Positions 1 through 12,169 of a stretch of 64,000 nt of DNA are shown one piece after another; positions within the stretch are counted from its first letter, which is position 1; every line of letters begins with the position of its first letter. The stretch covers positions 22,389,223-22,453,222 of the forward strand of contig CM038907.1 of NCBI GenBank assembly GCA_021904315.1, in the 5' to 3' direction. Origin of the DNA: Sphagnum magellanicum. Its lineage: Eukaryota > Streptophyta > Sphagnopsida > Sphagnales > Sphagnaceae. The notes under the pieces are model-generated. The model made no database searches. It was not told the DNA's origin and saw only the letters and a list, made by a program, of their open reading frames with translations. The position numbers and the translations under genes were made by a program.

Positions 1-101
1 ATGGGCAAGGGCAAGACCATTCCATGGCATCATGGTCTAGGGTGGCAGATTAAACAATTGGAATGTGACAATGTCCTTGTATATTTCAAACGACATCACA
101 T

Positions 102-1098
102 TCTAATATATAAAAAATATTCTTGTTAGAAATTACATATAGTAAAGGACGTTGTGAAGCATCATTTCATCCATCTGTGTCGTCATCCATCTGACCATCC
201 ATCCGGTCATCCATTCGTCCCGTCATGGTCTGTTTATTCCGGCAGGGTGGAGAAAGAGTGGACTACAAACGTGGCACGACGAAAAATAATATATATTAGT
301 GTTGTAAATTTTATTTTTATTTTTATTTTTTATTTTTTATTTTGGGGTTTTTGGACTTAGGTACACTCATCCTGTCTCTTTCTCAGCAACTGAAAGAGTT
401 GGGTTGGGCTTTTTTTTTTCTCTTTTTTTTTTTTGAAATTTTATTTAGAATATTGGAAATTTTCAATGCTTTTTACATTGCCATAATTTTTTATTATAGT
501 TCAATGGATGCCAGAGCGAGCAGCCGTTAAGCACACTTTTATTAGATATTGGCAATTTCAAGGCTTGCATTTGCCATAATAATAATGGCAATGGATGTCA
601 GTTGTCATTTTAGCACACAAACTTAAGGTAATTGCAATGATCAGATTGCCCAGAAAAACAATTTTGCCAATAATAATAACATGCTGGATGCCAAAGGTAT
701 TATGATGATGCATGTGAAAATTGGCTGCACCAGAAACCCTAACCATTATGAACAGGGAAGGGGTTTGGATACTGGAACTTATCAACATACAAAAACAAAG
801 AAATAATTTTCAACAGATTGATACCTACTAAATAAGTAACTTACTACTCACTTACAAGTTGAACAACGTTGGGATATATTTGCCGTCTCCGGTCTATTCC
901 CATGGTCAGCTGTATATTGCTATCTCACGGGTCACAAGCAGTGCAAACATGAAGATTTTCAGCGGCTAGGGTCCCCATGGATACATGTTCAATGTCATAT
1001 ATAAAGAGGTTTTGGAAATGTAGTTTGTAATTGTAATTTTGTAATATGTAACGTCAAATACACACACACCTGTGCATTAGGCACGGGGTTCAAACTAG
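102..1098 (+). mobile_element. Helitron 3' end (short, probably non-autonomous copy)
   Basis: The right terminus is a typical Helitron end: a CACGGG-containing subterminal segment (1082-1087) followed by ACTAG ending at 1098 and then a host T. Inside, 868-1023 encodes the last part of a Helitron helicase: VGIYLPSPVYSHGQ, then AISRVTSSANMKIF, then a YKEVL tail. The frame contains a stop at about 966, so it is dead. A pyrimidine-rich CATCC/GTC stretch at 160-240 resembles the start of the larger Helitron at 26.5 kb. The left boundary at 102 (TCTAATATATAA) is only a guess, because the preceding base is T rather than the expected A. The element may instead begin outside the window. Confidence 0.6.
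868..1023 (+). pseudogene. Helitron Pif1-type helicase, C-terminal remnant
   Basis: The translation gives the conserved end of a Helitron helicase: VGIYLPSPVYSHGQLYIAIS, followed by RVTSSANMKIFSG. It is followed by a second short piece ending in NVIYKEVLEM. The SHGQ..A.SR block is helicase motif VI of SF1B Pif1-like enzymes. Only about 50 residues remain and an in-frame stop separates the two parts. It differs from the helicase of the 31.7-36.6 kb element (DVFSHDQLYVAFSRAK there), so two Helitron families are present. Confidence 0.7.
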
Positions 1099-1475
1099 TT
1101 TAATTTATTTAACATCTTGTTTGGTTTCATTGATGAAGTAAATTAGAAGGAAAAATTATTGAAAATAAATAAATAATAAAAATAGACCTAATATTATTAT
1201 TATTATTATTATTACCTAGGGGCCAAAATCCATTAAGCTACTATTACTCTATAATGAATCTAAACACAATTTCATTGCCTTGGTAGACAAGGCCAATAAA
1301 AAGGGGGGCAATGCAGCTGCTGTTTGTTTTGTTGTTGTTCACTGTCTAGATTCTAGACGGCAGACAAAAGAATGGACAGTGGCTGCGTGAACTGGAATGG
1401 CAACTGAGTTGCTGTTGCTGTTGTTCTTCTTCGTCGTCGTCGTTGCAGCTGTGTTTTGGTGAGCGATTTCGATCC
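1099..1475. other. Intergenic / 5' flank, AT-rich with short trinucleotide tracts
   Basis: No gene is seen. It holds an ATT/TTA trinucleotide run at about 1191-1214 and CTG/GTT/GTC-rich sequence from 1310 to 1447, probably the promoter and 5' leader of the gene starting at 1476. Confidence 0.5.
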
Positions 1476-3993
1476 ATGGCCTTTGCCGGCTTCGGTCGTT
1501 GCTGCCTTGTGGGGATTGTGTTGCTTGCTTTTCTTGGCTTCGGTGCCTACCAAGCTTCTACGCTTTCCGACAATATTGTCTTCCGCACATGGCAGTCGAA
1601 TGTTACCAATTTCGTTTACGGAGCTTGGAATGCATCGGCAGCGGCGGCGGCAGCAGCAGCTTCGGCGCCGTTGCTTTTCAAGAGCAGATCTGATCAAAAT
1701 CCGCAGGTATTCTGTCCCCGTATATCTTTTCCTCTGCTCTGTGATTCTTGTCGTCGTTCAAAATCCTCAGGTTTTCTGTCCGGCATTTCTTTTCCTCTGC
1801 TCTGTGATTCTTATCGTCGTTCAAAATTCGCAGGTTTTCTGTCCGGCATTTCTTTTCCTCTGCTCTGTGATTCTTGTCGTCGTTCAAAATTCGCAGGTTT
1901 TCTGTCCGGCATTTCTTTTCCTCTGCTCTGTGATTCTTGTCGTCGTTCAAAATTCGCAGGTTTTCTGTCCGGCATTTCTTTTCCTCTGCTCTGTGTTTCT
2001 TGTCGTCGTTCAAATCCGCCGGTTCTCTGTCCGGCATTTCTTTTCCAATGATCTATGTTGTTGTCGTCCTCGTGGTGATTTCGGTGTATGTAGTAGATAA
2101 CTGGATGATGATAGTGTCGTCTTTACTCATTTTGAATCCGCGGCGGACTGGAACGATCGTTTTCCGACTTTGGTTCTGAGCTCTGCTTGAAGAGAACAAC
2201 ATCCGGTAAGCCTATTGTTTGATCGTTTTTCGTTTTGGTTTGAGCTCTGCTTGAAGAGAGCAACATCCGGTAAGCTCATTGTTTGATCGTTTGATCGTTT
2301 TGGTTTGAGCTCTCTCTGTTTGAAGAGAGAAATACACATCTGTCAAGCGTATTGTTTGTTTTTGTGTTGCGGGATGTTGCCAAGGGGAAGGAAATTATTT
2401 TGTACTTGCTTTTGAATATTCTCTTGTTGTTTTTTATCCATTTGCAGAGCCCTGTAAACATCTTGAGTAACCGGACACATTCAAAATCTCCAGAGATCCA
2501 GCAAGTGAATGGAGGAATTGAAAAGGGCAATAAGGGGAGGCTGGCCATTTGTTTGGTTGGAGCAGCACGGGCCTTCGAATTGTCAGGAAGTAGCTTGAAG
2601 AAGTACCTGCTGGACGCTTATAGTCATGAGGCTGATGTCTTCTTGCATTCTCCTCTGGACAAGGATTCTTACAAATTCTTGCTTTTGAAAGGTGCCTCTA
2701 GTCTTACTGTCGCACGCATCTTCATTCCTCAAAAACTTCCAGAGTCCAATCTCCAGCGAGAAGTCCTGACTGCCGTTAATTCACCAAATGGAATACAGGT
2801 AGGTCTGATCACAACCTTGGTGTATCTTCTTGCTTTCTTTTACCTAGGTCTTTGCAGGAAAATCAGAATCAAGTCTTTCTACAGAGGAACAATGACATAG
2901 ACTGAATGCCACTTGTATTTGGAGGAGACATTGTTTTGCTTTGTGGGACAAATTAACCTTGACAGTGGAACTGTTCCAACATTTGTGTGCAAGCTCAAAT
3001 ACGAATTTATTCATGATGCATGATCAGGGATTGCTGCAATACTTCAACCTGGTGGAAGGATGTCTGCACATGATAGAGAAATATGAGATGCAGCACAATA
3101 TTACATACGAGTGGATTATCAGGACCAGGGTTGATGGCTACTGGAGTGGACAAATTCCACCACTCCATACATTTGATCCAACTTTTTATCATGTTCCTTT
3201 TGGGTCCCAGTATGGTGGCCTTAATGATAGGTTTGGCATGGGCAACACAAACACTAGTAGGGTAGCACTGGCAAGACTTAGCTTACTCCCATTACTGCAT
3301 AAGAGGGGTTTGAAGCAGCTTAATTCAGAGACAGCATTCAAAGCGCAGTTGGTTGCATCTGGAGTACCTTTCAAATTCACTGAGCTTCCTTTCTGTGTAC
3401 TTAGCACTCGGAAGTACTCATGGCCACCAGCCTTTTGGGGGGTCCCAGTAGCTTCCATCACAACTAAGGGACCTCTGAATGGGTCTAAATGCAGGCCATG
3501 CAGCCCCAGGGCTTCAGGATCAGAGGCACAAGGTGTTGTTGACAAGCTTAGCAAGGCTTGGGGTTGGCCTGGTAGAATCAAAGGCCTTCAACTCTGTGAT
3601 GCTCACAGTGACTGGGAACCACACTGGGAGAGAGTTTTTGCAAAAGCATCTCAGGTAGATGTTTCCCATGACATGAAGATAATTAAAAATTTGACCTTGG
3701 CCAGTTGTATTCAAGAGATTGAGGACTTTCAGCAGCAATGGGATGTTTGGGATGCCCCACCAGCCAAGACAATATGTGAACAAAGGTTCATGTTCCATTC
3801 AACCCTGTGGGCCTCATGGTCTTTCATTCTGTTTTGTAATGTGGTGTCCACTCAAAGGCTAGGAGCAGGCTTAAGGGTCTCTTATACTTATAATCCTGGT
3901 TTGTGGCATTGTTTGCACCTGACTAGTGGAATGTGTTTGGTGTGTCACTATTTTGCTTCAGAGCCAGGTGAAAATATTTCCATTCTCCACTGA
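1476..3993 (+). CDS. DUF7796-type plant type II membrane protein (glycosyltransferase-like), 3 exons
   Basis: Exons read as 1476-1706, 2448-2798 and 3028-3993, with both junctions phase 0. Residues about 8-25 form one hydrophobic segment (CCLVGIVLLAFLGFGAY) after a short N-terminus, which predicts a signal anchor with a lumenal catalytic part. Exon 2 opens the conserved domain with RLAICLVGAARAFELSG and FLHSPLDKDSYKF. Exon 3 continues with QYFNLVEGC, WIIRTRVDGYW, YGGLNDRFGMG and the Cys-rich SKCRPCSPR. This matches a plant-wide family usually called DUF7796, for which a Golgi glycosyltransferase-like role is only inferred. An upstream in-frame ATG exists at 1443. The last about 65 residues, after KTICEQ, look unlike the family end, so a further splice near 3787 is possible. 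Confidence 0.8.
1700..2050 (+). repeat. 63-bp tandem repeat carrying copied splice-donor sites
   Basis: About 5.5 units of 63 bp lie at the start of intron 1. Each unit repeats a segment equivalent to the exon 1/intron 1 junction. CAG|GT occurs at 1707, 1771, 1834, 1897 and 1960; the last unit has CCG|GT instead. The first spacing is 64 bp and the rest are 63 bp, so only the donor at 1707 keeps frame with exon 2. Confidence 0.9.
2167..2345 (+). repeat. Imperfect ~65-bp tandem repeat in intron 1
   Basis: Three degenerate copies of a unit containing GAGCTCTGCTTGAAGAGA, ACATCCGGTAAG and TATTGTTTGATCG lie between 2167 and 2345. It is a second, unrelated tandem array in the same intron. Confidence 0.75.
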
Positions 3994-6900
3994 AGTTTGA
4001 TATAAATAGAAATGGATGGATGATAGTGTAGTACTTGTTACATATGTCAAAAAATTTGCAAAGAGAGTGCATTAAAGGCTAGAGAACAGGACATTTACTG
4101 AAGACATCAGTGGTGATGCAGGTCAAGTAAGCATGTGTAAAAGCAAGTGTATGCTTGCAGAAATTTTCGTGTATGCCCATTACCTTCGAATTGATGCTGT
4201 AAGGCCCCTTGTTCTTGCTTTTCCCACTAGACCTTTCTAGTTGTTCTTCCTCAAGTTTTCTGCACTGGTGGGGCACTACACAGTAAACACTCCTAGGTTA
4301 ATATGAGGAATGTCATAAAGGGACTACTTGCCCTGGTGGAATCCTGCCTATTTTATGCTTCTGCCAATGGAGATGGGTGAACCTTGCAGTACTCTTTCTA
4401 GTCTTTGTCAGCAACTCCTTCACTAGTCATCAGTGACTGGTTCAAGTTTAAGTAAAAGTTATATGTTCCTTAACTACCAGACCACATGTAGCTGTATCAG
4501 AACACTGGGACATTGCTTGTTCAATTTCTGAGAGTTTCAGTATTATGTCTTTTTGCATTTCAGATGGCATGTAAATGTTCTGCACTGTGTTCCAGGGTGT
4601 AGATCACGGATCTAGCAACACTGACAGGAGCATGGGCTGGAGCACTATGTCATGATGTATGCAGGTAATAAATACTATGCCTCCATGGTGACCCATGATT
4701 TTCCCCACTTAGGCATTGAGACAGTTGTAAGCTGTTTTGGCTCCACTACCTCACAAATTGAGTAAAGCCTTCATTGTTAGCTATGCTCAAATATGATTTG
4801 TTGATTTTTTTTGGGTCTATTTTGTTTCTCCCCTCTTCATTAATGAGCTTCATTCATTTGGTTCAGCTCTTCCAGTCTTTGCTCACATGGGAAACATCCA
4901 AAAGTATTTGCATACACTTCCATCTGCATAAGTGTAGTATCTCCTCTCAGCAAGCAAGAAGTCAATTGTAATTCAATCACCCAACTGTAAAATTTTGGTT
5001 TTCAAGGCTTATGAGATGCTGATGAAGTGTGGTTATGGTGGCCCACCAGGACCTGATAATTATTTAGACCTGTGACTTTGTTATAGCCATGCATGTTGTT
5101 GGTGAAATTTGTGTTCAGAAATGTCTTGTCTCTAGTGTTTGATTTTGGAGGACTGGTTGGTTATTGAGGTTCTGCCAAAACCTTTAATGTTTCTGCTCAG
5201 AGTTCAGGTGTTTGAATATACAGAGCTCTATTATTGCAATAGTGGAGTTTTCCTTGTTCTTCTGTTTTATAGTTTTTCATTCTTATGGATTCCTTTCCTC
5301 TGATCAGGTGCTATTCTGTATACCAAGTGAGACATGACAGCAGCTCAAGACGACTTTTTCCATGATAGCCCATTATTATTGCTCAGTGCGCCTTTGCTAG
5401 CTGAATAGAGTCTGGAAATACTCATTTATCATGGTTGTAGTGCTTCATCAGAAATCCTTATCTCACTTGTGTTAGGAAATTTTCCATTTTTCATTCAATG
5501 CCATTGTTGGTTGATTTCTTTACCGATACTTCCTGGTTTTTAAGGAAGCCAGACATTAGATGGCAGTCAGATGGAGAGAAAGCTTCCTAGCTGCAAACTT
5601 TACTCCCCAATGTGCTGCAGGTGTCTCCATACCTGACACTGGGTGCACAAGCATCAACCCTTGAACTTCTCTCCATGGTTTACACAAGGAAGGCTTTCAC
5701 CAAGGTCATGTTTCAAAGTGAGAAAAGGTTTGGAGCCAGCTAGGAATTTGGCTCTGGTATCATAGGGCCTGAATGCCACCACCCCAACATTACATGCTAT
5801 CATTGCCACTCCTTTTGCCACTCCTGATACTCTGAGAAGCAGATTTCTCACTTGTTGAGTTCTTGAGGCATGTTGCTGACAGGAACCTACGTCTTGGCCA
5901 TTGCACTGACAGGGCCTCCCTCTTTGCCCTCCACTGGACTGCAAACTACAGCTCTTCTTTCAGGTATAATTTCTCCCCTATGAGGAATGCTTATGTTTTC
6001 AAAAGCTGGTTGAAGGATATCTTTGGATGACTTTTAATACGAACTAATTCAATTGACAGTGCTAATAGGATGCTGTTATCTTCAATCTCCATTTGTGTTG
6101 AGAATCATACTAGAGTATAGTAGCTTCAAGAGATTTTGCCCCCTATCAAATAGGTGAGATGATTCATCCTAATTTAGTTGTAAAAAATTCGCATTCATCT
6201 TTTGACATTTTGTTTTCTGTGCCACCTCCTCAGATGTGGACCCAGCCCAACTGACTTTGTTACCAATTCATAACCACAAAACTAAATATGAAAATACTTT
6301 CTCCAAAAGTGGTTATGCCATCCATCATACTCAAAAATTTATGTATTCTTTCAAAGTGTGATAATGTTGTTGAAAACATTCAAAGACACATACCATGAAG
6401 AAATTTTTTTTTTCATGTTTGAAATTTTGCACAAATGTGAAAAATAAATATGAAAAGAGAATATTTGGTCACTTTGTTTTTTGAGAAAAAAGTCATTAGA
6501 TTTGCAAAGTATTAAAAATCATGTTGTGATGTTTCCCTATTGGTTTTGGTTTGGTAACAAATTTTTAAATGTTTAAATAGGTTCCTAGAATGTGTCATCA
6601 TTTAATGTAAGATCCCTTTTGGGTTCCTCGTAACTGATGTGATGTAAGAAAATGAAAGAAAAATAAAATCATGAATTTTTTTCTTTTACAACAAATTATG
6701 TACATTAAAATAGATTTATTTTAAAAAATTCCCCTAGCTATGCTATGACCAAATTATTGTAAATATCAATTGTTGATATTAAAATAATGGCAGGACCATT
6801 GTGTATTAACACACCTTGTTTACTTGTGGATTGTGGGGAAGACTTTACATGAGTGTCTTACAAGTGGTGTTGTGGAACAAAGGAATTTGGGTTCTTAACA

Positions 6901-7550
6901 AATTCCGTTGTTATGTCCAAAATATTGCCATAATTCATGAATTCCACCAGCCTCCCATATTCACATGGGTTGGTGGAGGAAGAGAAAAATGGCACATCGT
7001 TTGCACATTAAATTCAATGGTAGCTGAATATGTTAGTGCAAAATTCTGTGAACCTGGTAACCATGTGCTTGACAAGGTGTTAAGGGAAGATGCTGATTTA
7101 AGATGAGTTTCAAGGATGTTCCAATAAGCATAAGCTTCTCTTGCATTCATGGGTGTTGATATAATTCACATTTAATGTGGACGTGCATGAGGACTCTTCT
7201 CATTGATTGGTTGAGTAGTCAGATAAAGTATCATCTAATGGGTTTCATGTCAATCCTGCAGAACCTGAAGTAGAAAGAATTGAATGAACAATGTATTTTC
7301 TTCATGAAACTCTGAGTATCAGTGGGCAATGTCCACAGAAAGTAGGTAGCAAATAACACAGTGAAAAAAGGGTCCAGATTTGTCACTGCGGTCATGTCTT
7401 AGAGTGAGGAAGGTTGCAGTACTTTTACTGGAAAATTGGGGATGAAAGAATCCCAAACTACTTCTTCAGGCATTGGTATTTTGCCAGAAGTCATCATTCC
7501 AATTGTGGACTGTACTCTCTAAAACTGAACTCAACACTGCTAATTTGCTC
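3994..7550. other. 3.5-kb stretch without a supported gene
   Basis: The first few hundred bases are probably 3' UTR of the upstream gene. The rest contains only short frames with no family pattern. The part from about 6180 to 6800 is very AT-rich. Nothing else could be supported. Confidence 0.5.
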
Positions 7551-10328
7551 TCAGAAACCAACTCCAGCCTTTCGCATGTCCAGAAGAATCTTCTTGGCAT
7601 CAAGTGAATTTTTCGACGTGGAATAAGCCTTGTGCAGAGTCTTGAATGTGACAGCATCAGGTTTGCATCCTGCCTGTTGCATCAAGCTATACAGCTTCTC
7701 TGCCTGCAATAGAAGTACCCCATGGATTGGGTGAAATTACAGCTTAGTTGTCAAGTTCCATCATGTACTAGTTTACAAACTTCCAATGATGATTTAAGGA
7801 AAAAGGACAATACAAACAAGCCACTCATTTTGTCCCCCAAACAAGCTGGTTGCACTGTAGCACATCAAGAATCTGTGGCAGCAATGGGTGACATACCTAT
7901 GTAACCATACTGTTAACCTGCAAATGGTGTGATGCACAAGGTTTGATATGACAGCAGTAAAAGAAAGCATGGATTTCATCATCCATTATTTCATGAAAAT
8001 AAGCAACATGTGTATGGTTCCCACCTGGCTACGCCGTTGGGTGTTTATGTACATTTTGATGAGAATATTGAAGGTCACTGTATTGGGGCAGAGGCCTGAG
8101 CCTCTTTGGAGTCCATGGAACAACCTTTCTGCCTCTGCAACCATTTTTGCTGATGCATACCCATTAATCAGAGAGTTATAGATCGCCACTGTTGGCTTGC
8201 ACTTTGCATTCTGCATTGCCCTGCACACAAAAACAAACATGAGGACACAAAATGGCAAAGTATTCTTTAAGGAGGATGTATGGCAACAGAATGAATCAAG
8301 TAAGGAGATTAGAATAGTTCTCCTAAGGAATTTTTCTTTTTTATCAGGATCCTGAAAATGTGAAGCAGCTAGCATTGTTTTTGTCATGAATAAACTAGCA
8401 AAATTGGTGCACCAAAAAAAAAAGATAAGTCTCTAAGTACTACCCTTCTGGCTATGCAGTTGGCCACATCAACGTGACAGAGTGTTGGGATGCAAAACAT
8501 ATAATAACCCCACTGTACCTGCTCTCTTTAGAAGGGTAATACATCCTGATCCCAAGCACTGCATGAACCTAGATCTTTAAAACCTGAACCACTTCATGCT
8601 AGCAACAAGTCAGAACATCAGGTACCGAAAAATCCGCTCTGCATCTCCCAAAAGGCCTGACTGACTGTATCCAGAGATAAGAACGCCAAAGGAAACAGAG
8701 CTCGGACTGATACCATCTTTCTTCATCTCTTCCATCATCTTCTCAGCAACTGCAGGCCGCTTAGCCCGTGTGAAAGCCTTCATCACTGATGTGTAGGTAA
8801 TCTCATTGCATTGGCATTCTGGCAAAAAAGCAGAGTAATGAACAGGTACAGGGGTTAATGTTCCCAAAAGGTGATTCTTGGTAAGCACAAAATGCGCTAA
8901 AAGTCTTCAGATCCTATGAATGCTCACTGATTTGGATACAAAGACTTACCAGTATCCTTCATGTGCTGTAAAACTGAGAGTGCCTTCTCTGGTGCTCCTG
9001 ACTTGCAATGGACATTTATTAGAGAATTGAAAAATATAGTGTCTGGTTGTACTCCATCAGATTCCATCATTTGCAGAACATGATTGACTTCTTCATATAA
9101 GCCTGCCTTTGTGTATGCTGCCACAAGAACTGCATATGGACCATCATCCATCACTCCTGCATCCAGCATATCTCTGCCAGGCCAAGAACATCTTAATCCA
9201 TTAGCAATCTGCATGCACTTAGACAGTCACAGTAACAAGCATACACAGGGTTTTGAGTCTTATAAGAAGTAAAGTACCTGAGTGTCTTCTCAGCTTCTGC
9301 CCACAATCCTTGCTCTGCATAAGCATGAACAAGAGCTGTGTAGACTACTGCATCTGGCTGCAAGCCTACCACTCGTATGTACTCCATCACACTCTCTGCA
9401 TTCCCTGTCAAACCTCCATCGCCATATGTGCTTATCAGCTCTGTGCAAAATCTTAGGTCTGGTCGACACCTACAACGTTCAGGTGAAAGGTCAGATTTAC
9501 TTCAGATCACATTGCAAACACTCAAATCCTCCTATCATACACCAGACTGAAATTGAATCTAGTGGAAGTTTACCTGTTGTGCTGCATTTGGTTGAAGACA
9601 TCAGTGACTTTGTTGAATTGTTTCAGCTTCCCATAGCCCTGGAGAAGAGCAGTGTATGACACAACATCTGGCTTCAATCCTGCTCTCTGCAATTCTTCAA
9701 AAATGTTCACTGCATCCTCCATGCGGCCCTCCCTGCCACACTTGCCAAAACTCAAGACCTTTTCCTTCCCAGACTGCAATTAAGGATTGGGTTGGCTCCA
9801 AGGTTGAGGGTTCAGGCCTTGTCCAAGGTCCAGGACTTTGGATTCATTGTATTTTTTTGGGTCTTTTTGTATCTCCAACACGGCAATCCCCTGCACTAAT
9901 TGATAACACTAGGACTTGACCAAATTACATTATATTGAGTGCAGGATCTCAAGTCGTTTTTCATCTTAATGGCGAAAATTTGTGAACACCATTCTCGATG
10001 ATTAGGGTTTAGGGTTTAGAGTTTTTAGGGTTCAAGAGTATGTTTCAGAGCTGACGACCAGAAAACAGCAAAGCCTGGACACAAAACATTCTGCTGAACC
10101 CCTGAGGGCCTGAGATTCGCGTGAGAGATAAAGAGAGCAACAGCGTGCAAACCTGGCACATTTCAGGAGCTTGTAATTGTAGTCTTTCACCACCGCGCAC
10201 GAGACTATAACTGCCGCCTTCCTCCACCGCGGCAAGCAAGGGCGAACGGAAGAGTCAGAAGAAATGGGTGTGAAGATACTAGACGAGGAGGACAGACGAG
10301 CGCCAGATTGGAGAGACACGCCCGCCAT
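7551..10328 (-). CDS. P-class pentatricopeptide repeat (PPR) protein, at least 7 exons
   Basis: Exons on the minus strand: about 10328-10153, then 9773-9574, 9469-9278, 9173-8950, 8818-8626, 8220-8025 and 7703-7551 (TGA at 7551). From exon 2 on, every junction closes in phase. The product is about 440 residues dominated by 35-residue PPR motifs, for example GLKPDVVSYTALLQGYG, GLQPDAVVYTALVHAYAE, GVQPDTIFFNSLINVHC, GISPSSVSFGVLISGYS and GCKPDAVTFKTL. No E, DYW or SMR domain follows, so it is P-class. Such proteins bind single-stranded RNA in plastids or mitochondria and stabilise or help splice transcripts. Exon 1 (ATG at 10328, Ser/Arg-rich) looks like an organelle transit peptide. However, its obvious donor (10152) leaves phase 2 while exon 2 starts in phase 0, so the first junction is uncertain. 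Six introns is unusual for a PPR gene. Confidence 0.85.
10004..10030 (+). promoter_or_regulatory. Telo-box-like TTTAGGG repeats in PPR intron 1
   Basis: ATTAGGGTTTAGGGTTTAG lies inside the first intron of the PPR gene, with a second TTTTTAGGGTT nearby. In the gene's own orientation this reads AAACCCTAAACCCTAAT, the plant telo-box motif often found near starts of translation-related genes. Function here is inference. Confidence 0.4.
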
Positions 10329-10750
10329 AGCCAATCTCGCATTACTAATTCCGGAAATGAAGGGAAAACACACACACACACACTCTCTCACACAACAAAC
10401 CCACTTCCCGGCAAAGCCAAGCGTCAAAAGACTTCAACTCTTCTCCTCCGGTGCTCGAGTCTCGACCCCCCCACAAAGCAAAGCTTCAAACCACTACAAC
10501 TTCGTCAAATTGAGCTCAAATTCGAAGATTTCAGTGCGATTATATAATTTCTATCGGAAACCGATTACATTCCAAATTTCAGAGGAAAAAAACCCTTGCT
10601 CAAGCATCAAGAGAAAACCAAGATTGCGAGAAACAAATATGTGAGTGCAAAAGAGTGGGCGAAGATAAGAGGGGGACAGGAGGGGGCGAGGAGGTGGGAA
10701 GAGCATTTCATCTGCTTAGTGGATGATTTCATCCGTGGGGAGACAACTGG
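10329..10750. other. PPR gene upstream region
   Basis: No coding feature is supported. It contains a short CA/CT microsatellite at 10368-10390 and G-rich sequence at 10650-10700. It is the likely promoter and 5' UTR of the minus-strand PPR gene. Confidence 0.4.
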
Positions 10751-12150
10751 TAATTAATAATTAGTCTCCTTCTAAAACAGAAACTCGTGATGCCTATCAT
10801 TATGAGTAGTTTACTAGTTGCAATCCAATTCTTCCAAGGAACTAAGTAAAGCTTAGCATCAAGAAATTTCTTTTTGTGATCTATTTTGATCTTCACAACA
10901 TCATTTCTATTCTTTCTCTTACACCCATGTGCCTCATCCCAAATGCGCATCCTCCACAAAACATGTTGCTATGTGTCTGTCTCATCCCAAATGCGCATCC
11001 TCCGCAAAACATGTTGCTATGTGAATCTGAGATTCTAACTCTGTCAATGGCTTGTGACTTACCCATTTCAAGGATCGTGCTAGTGCTTAGATGTGCTAAT
11101 GTGTTATGCCACATATCAAGACTAACAAATGTTGTTGATGCAGATGCAACAATAAATGAATAAACTCAGCAGCATCATTCGTAGGATAAGTGCCATTATT
11201 TGCAATTTACATAGCTCATTGACTAATCATTTGCAATTTGCTCTAACCATTGCCATTAATTATATGGGCATCAGAACTTGATATGAATAATCTTGATGTC
11301 CTCTTCTATTGTCTGCAAAATTGAAAGTAAATTCTTCTTCAGTTCAAGAATAGAACGTACCTTCATAATCATTGCCTTCACAACAGTTCCTTTGATATAG
11401 CTCACAAAGAGTATTAATGATACCCCAATGCCTCAATTTCATAGTCTCTTGTTGTCTGTAAAACACAGATTGGCCATTTTCCATTTTCAATAAGCTAAAA
11501 TGTGTTGAACCAATGCTGGTTTTCGATCATGTGTTCCATGGATCCTCCTCCATCAGCAAACCATGCATCATTAGTGGGGATGCTTGTATCCTCAATGGCC
11601 CTGAAAGCTACACTAGAACTCTCTCCATGAATCATGTTCACTTGGATCTTAACTCCATGATTCTCCATCCTTACCCAAATTATCAAGATTACAAGTGTTC
11701 CTTGTTATTGACTCAATCTTTTTCAATTGACACTTAAAAAACTCTTTCTGATAATACATTGATTTCTCTTCTCTCTGTTGTTCATGATTATAATCAAAGA
11801 ACCCCATATTTCTACTGGTGTGGGTCCTGGAATTTACAATCTCTTGCACTTGTTCTTCATCAATAGACTGTAAAATACATAGGACAACAGCAAGACAACA
11901 GCTCTATTCTTCTTCTTTGTCCCATGCAAACCCTATCACCAACATTCTCTCTTTTTCACCAGTAACAATCTCCTGAGTCTCTTTGGCTTGCAACATTTGG
12001 AACTTCCACCAAGAGAAATTCTCTCCGTTAAACTCTTCACTGCAAATCCATCCTTCCACTCAAGAGTTGCAAACATCGTCACCTTTGTCTTATGTTCGAG
12101 TGTGAACCTCATTAAAGAAATGGCTGCCACTAACACCTGTGACATGGGCC
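10750..12150 (-). mobile_element. Ty1/copia-type LTR retrotransposon fossil, partial
   Basis: Minus-strand translation shows scattered copia-type parts in the right order. A gag-like piece lies at about 11650-12145. A protease-like WFADGGGS block sits around 11550. A pre-integrase zinc-binding block with MWHNTLAHLS and FCGGCAFGM lies at about 10893-11114. No integrase core, reverse transcriptase or flanking LTRs were recognised. The copy is fragmentary with many breaks and looks old. Confidence 0.55.
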
Positions 12151-12169
12151 TGGTGTAGAACGTCTGTAC

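Noticed and set aside
5654-5944. Open frame on the minus strand
   Set aside because: No family pattern, no splice logic, and composition like flanking non-coding DNA.
6960-7106. Plus-strand frame with VAEYVSAKFC, reminiscent of a copia RNase H block
   Set aside because: Only a six-residue resemblance, and no integrase or reverse-transcriptase blocks nearby; not enough to call an element.
9785-9905. Possible SINE in PPR intron 1 (GAGGGTTCAGGCC resembling box B)
   Set aside because: No convincing box A or target-site duplication; left unannotated.
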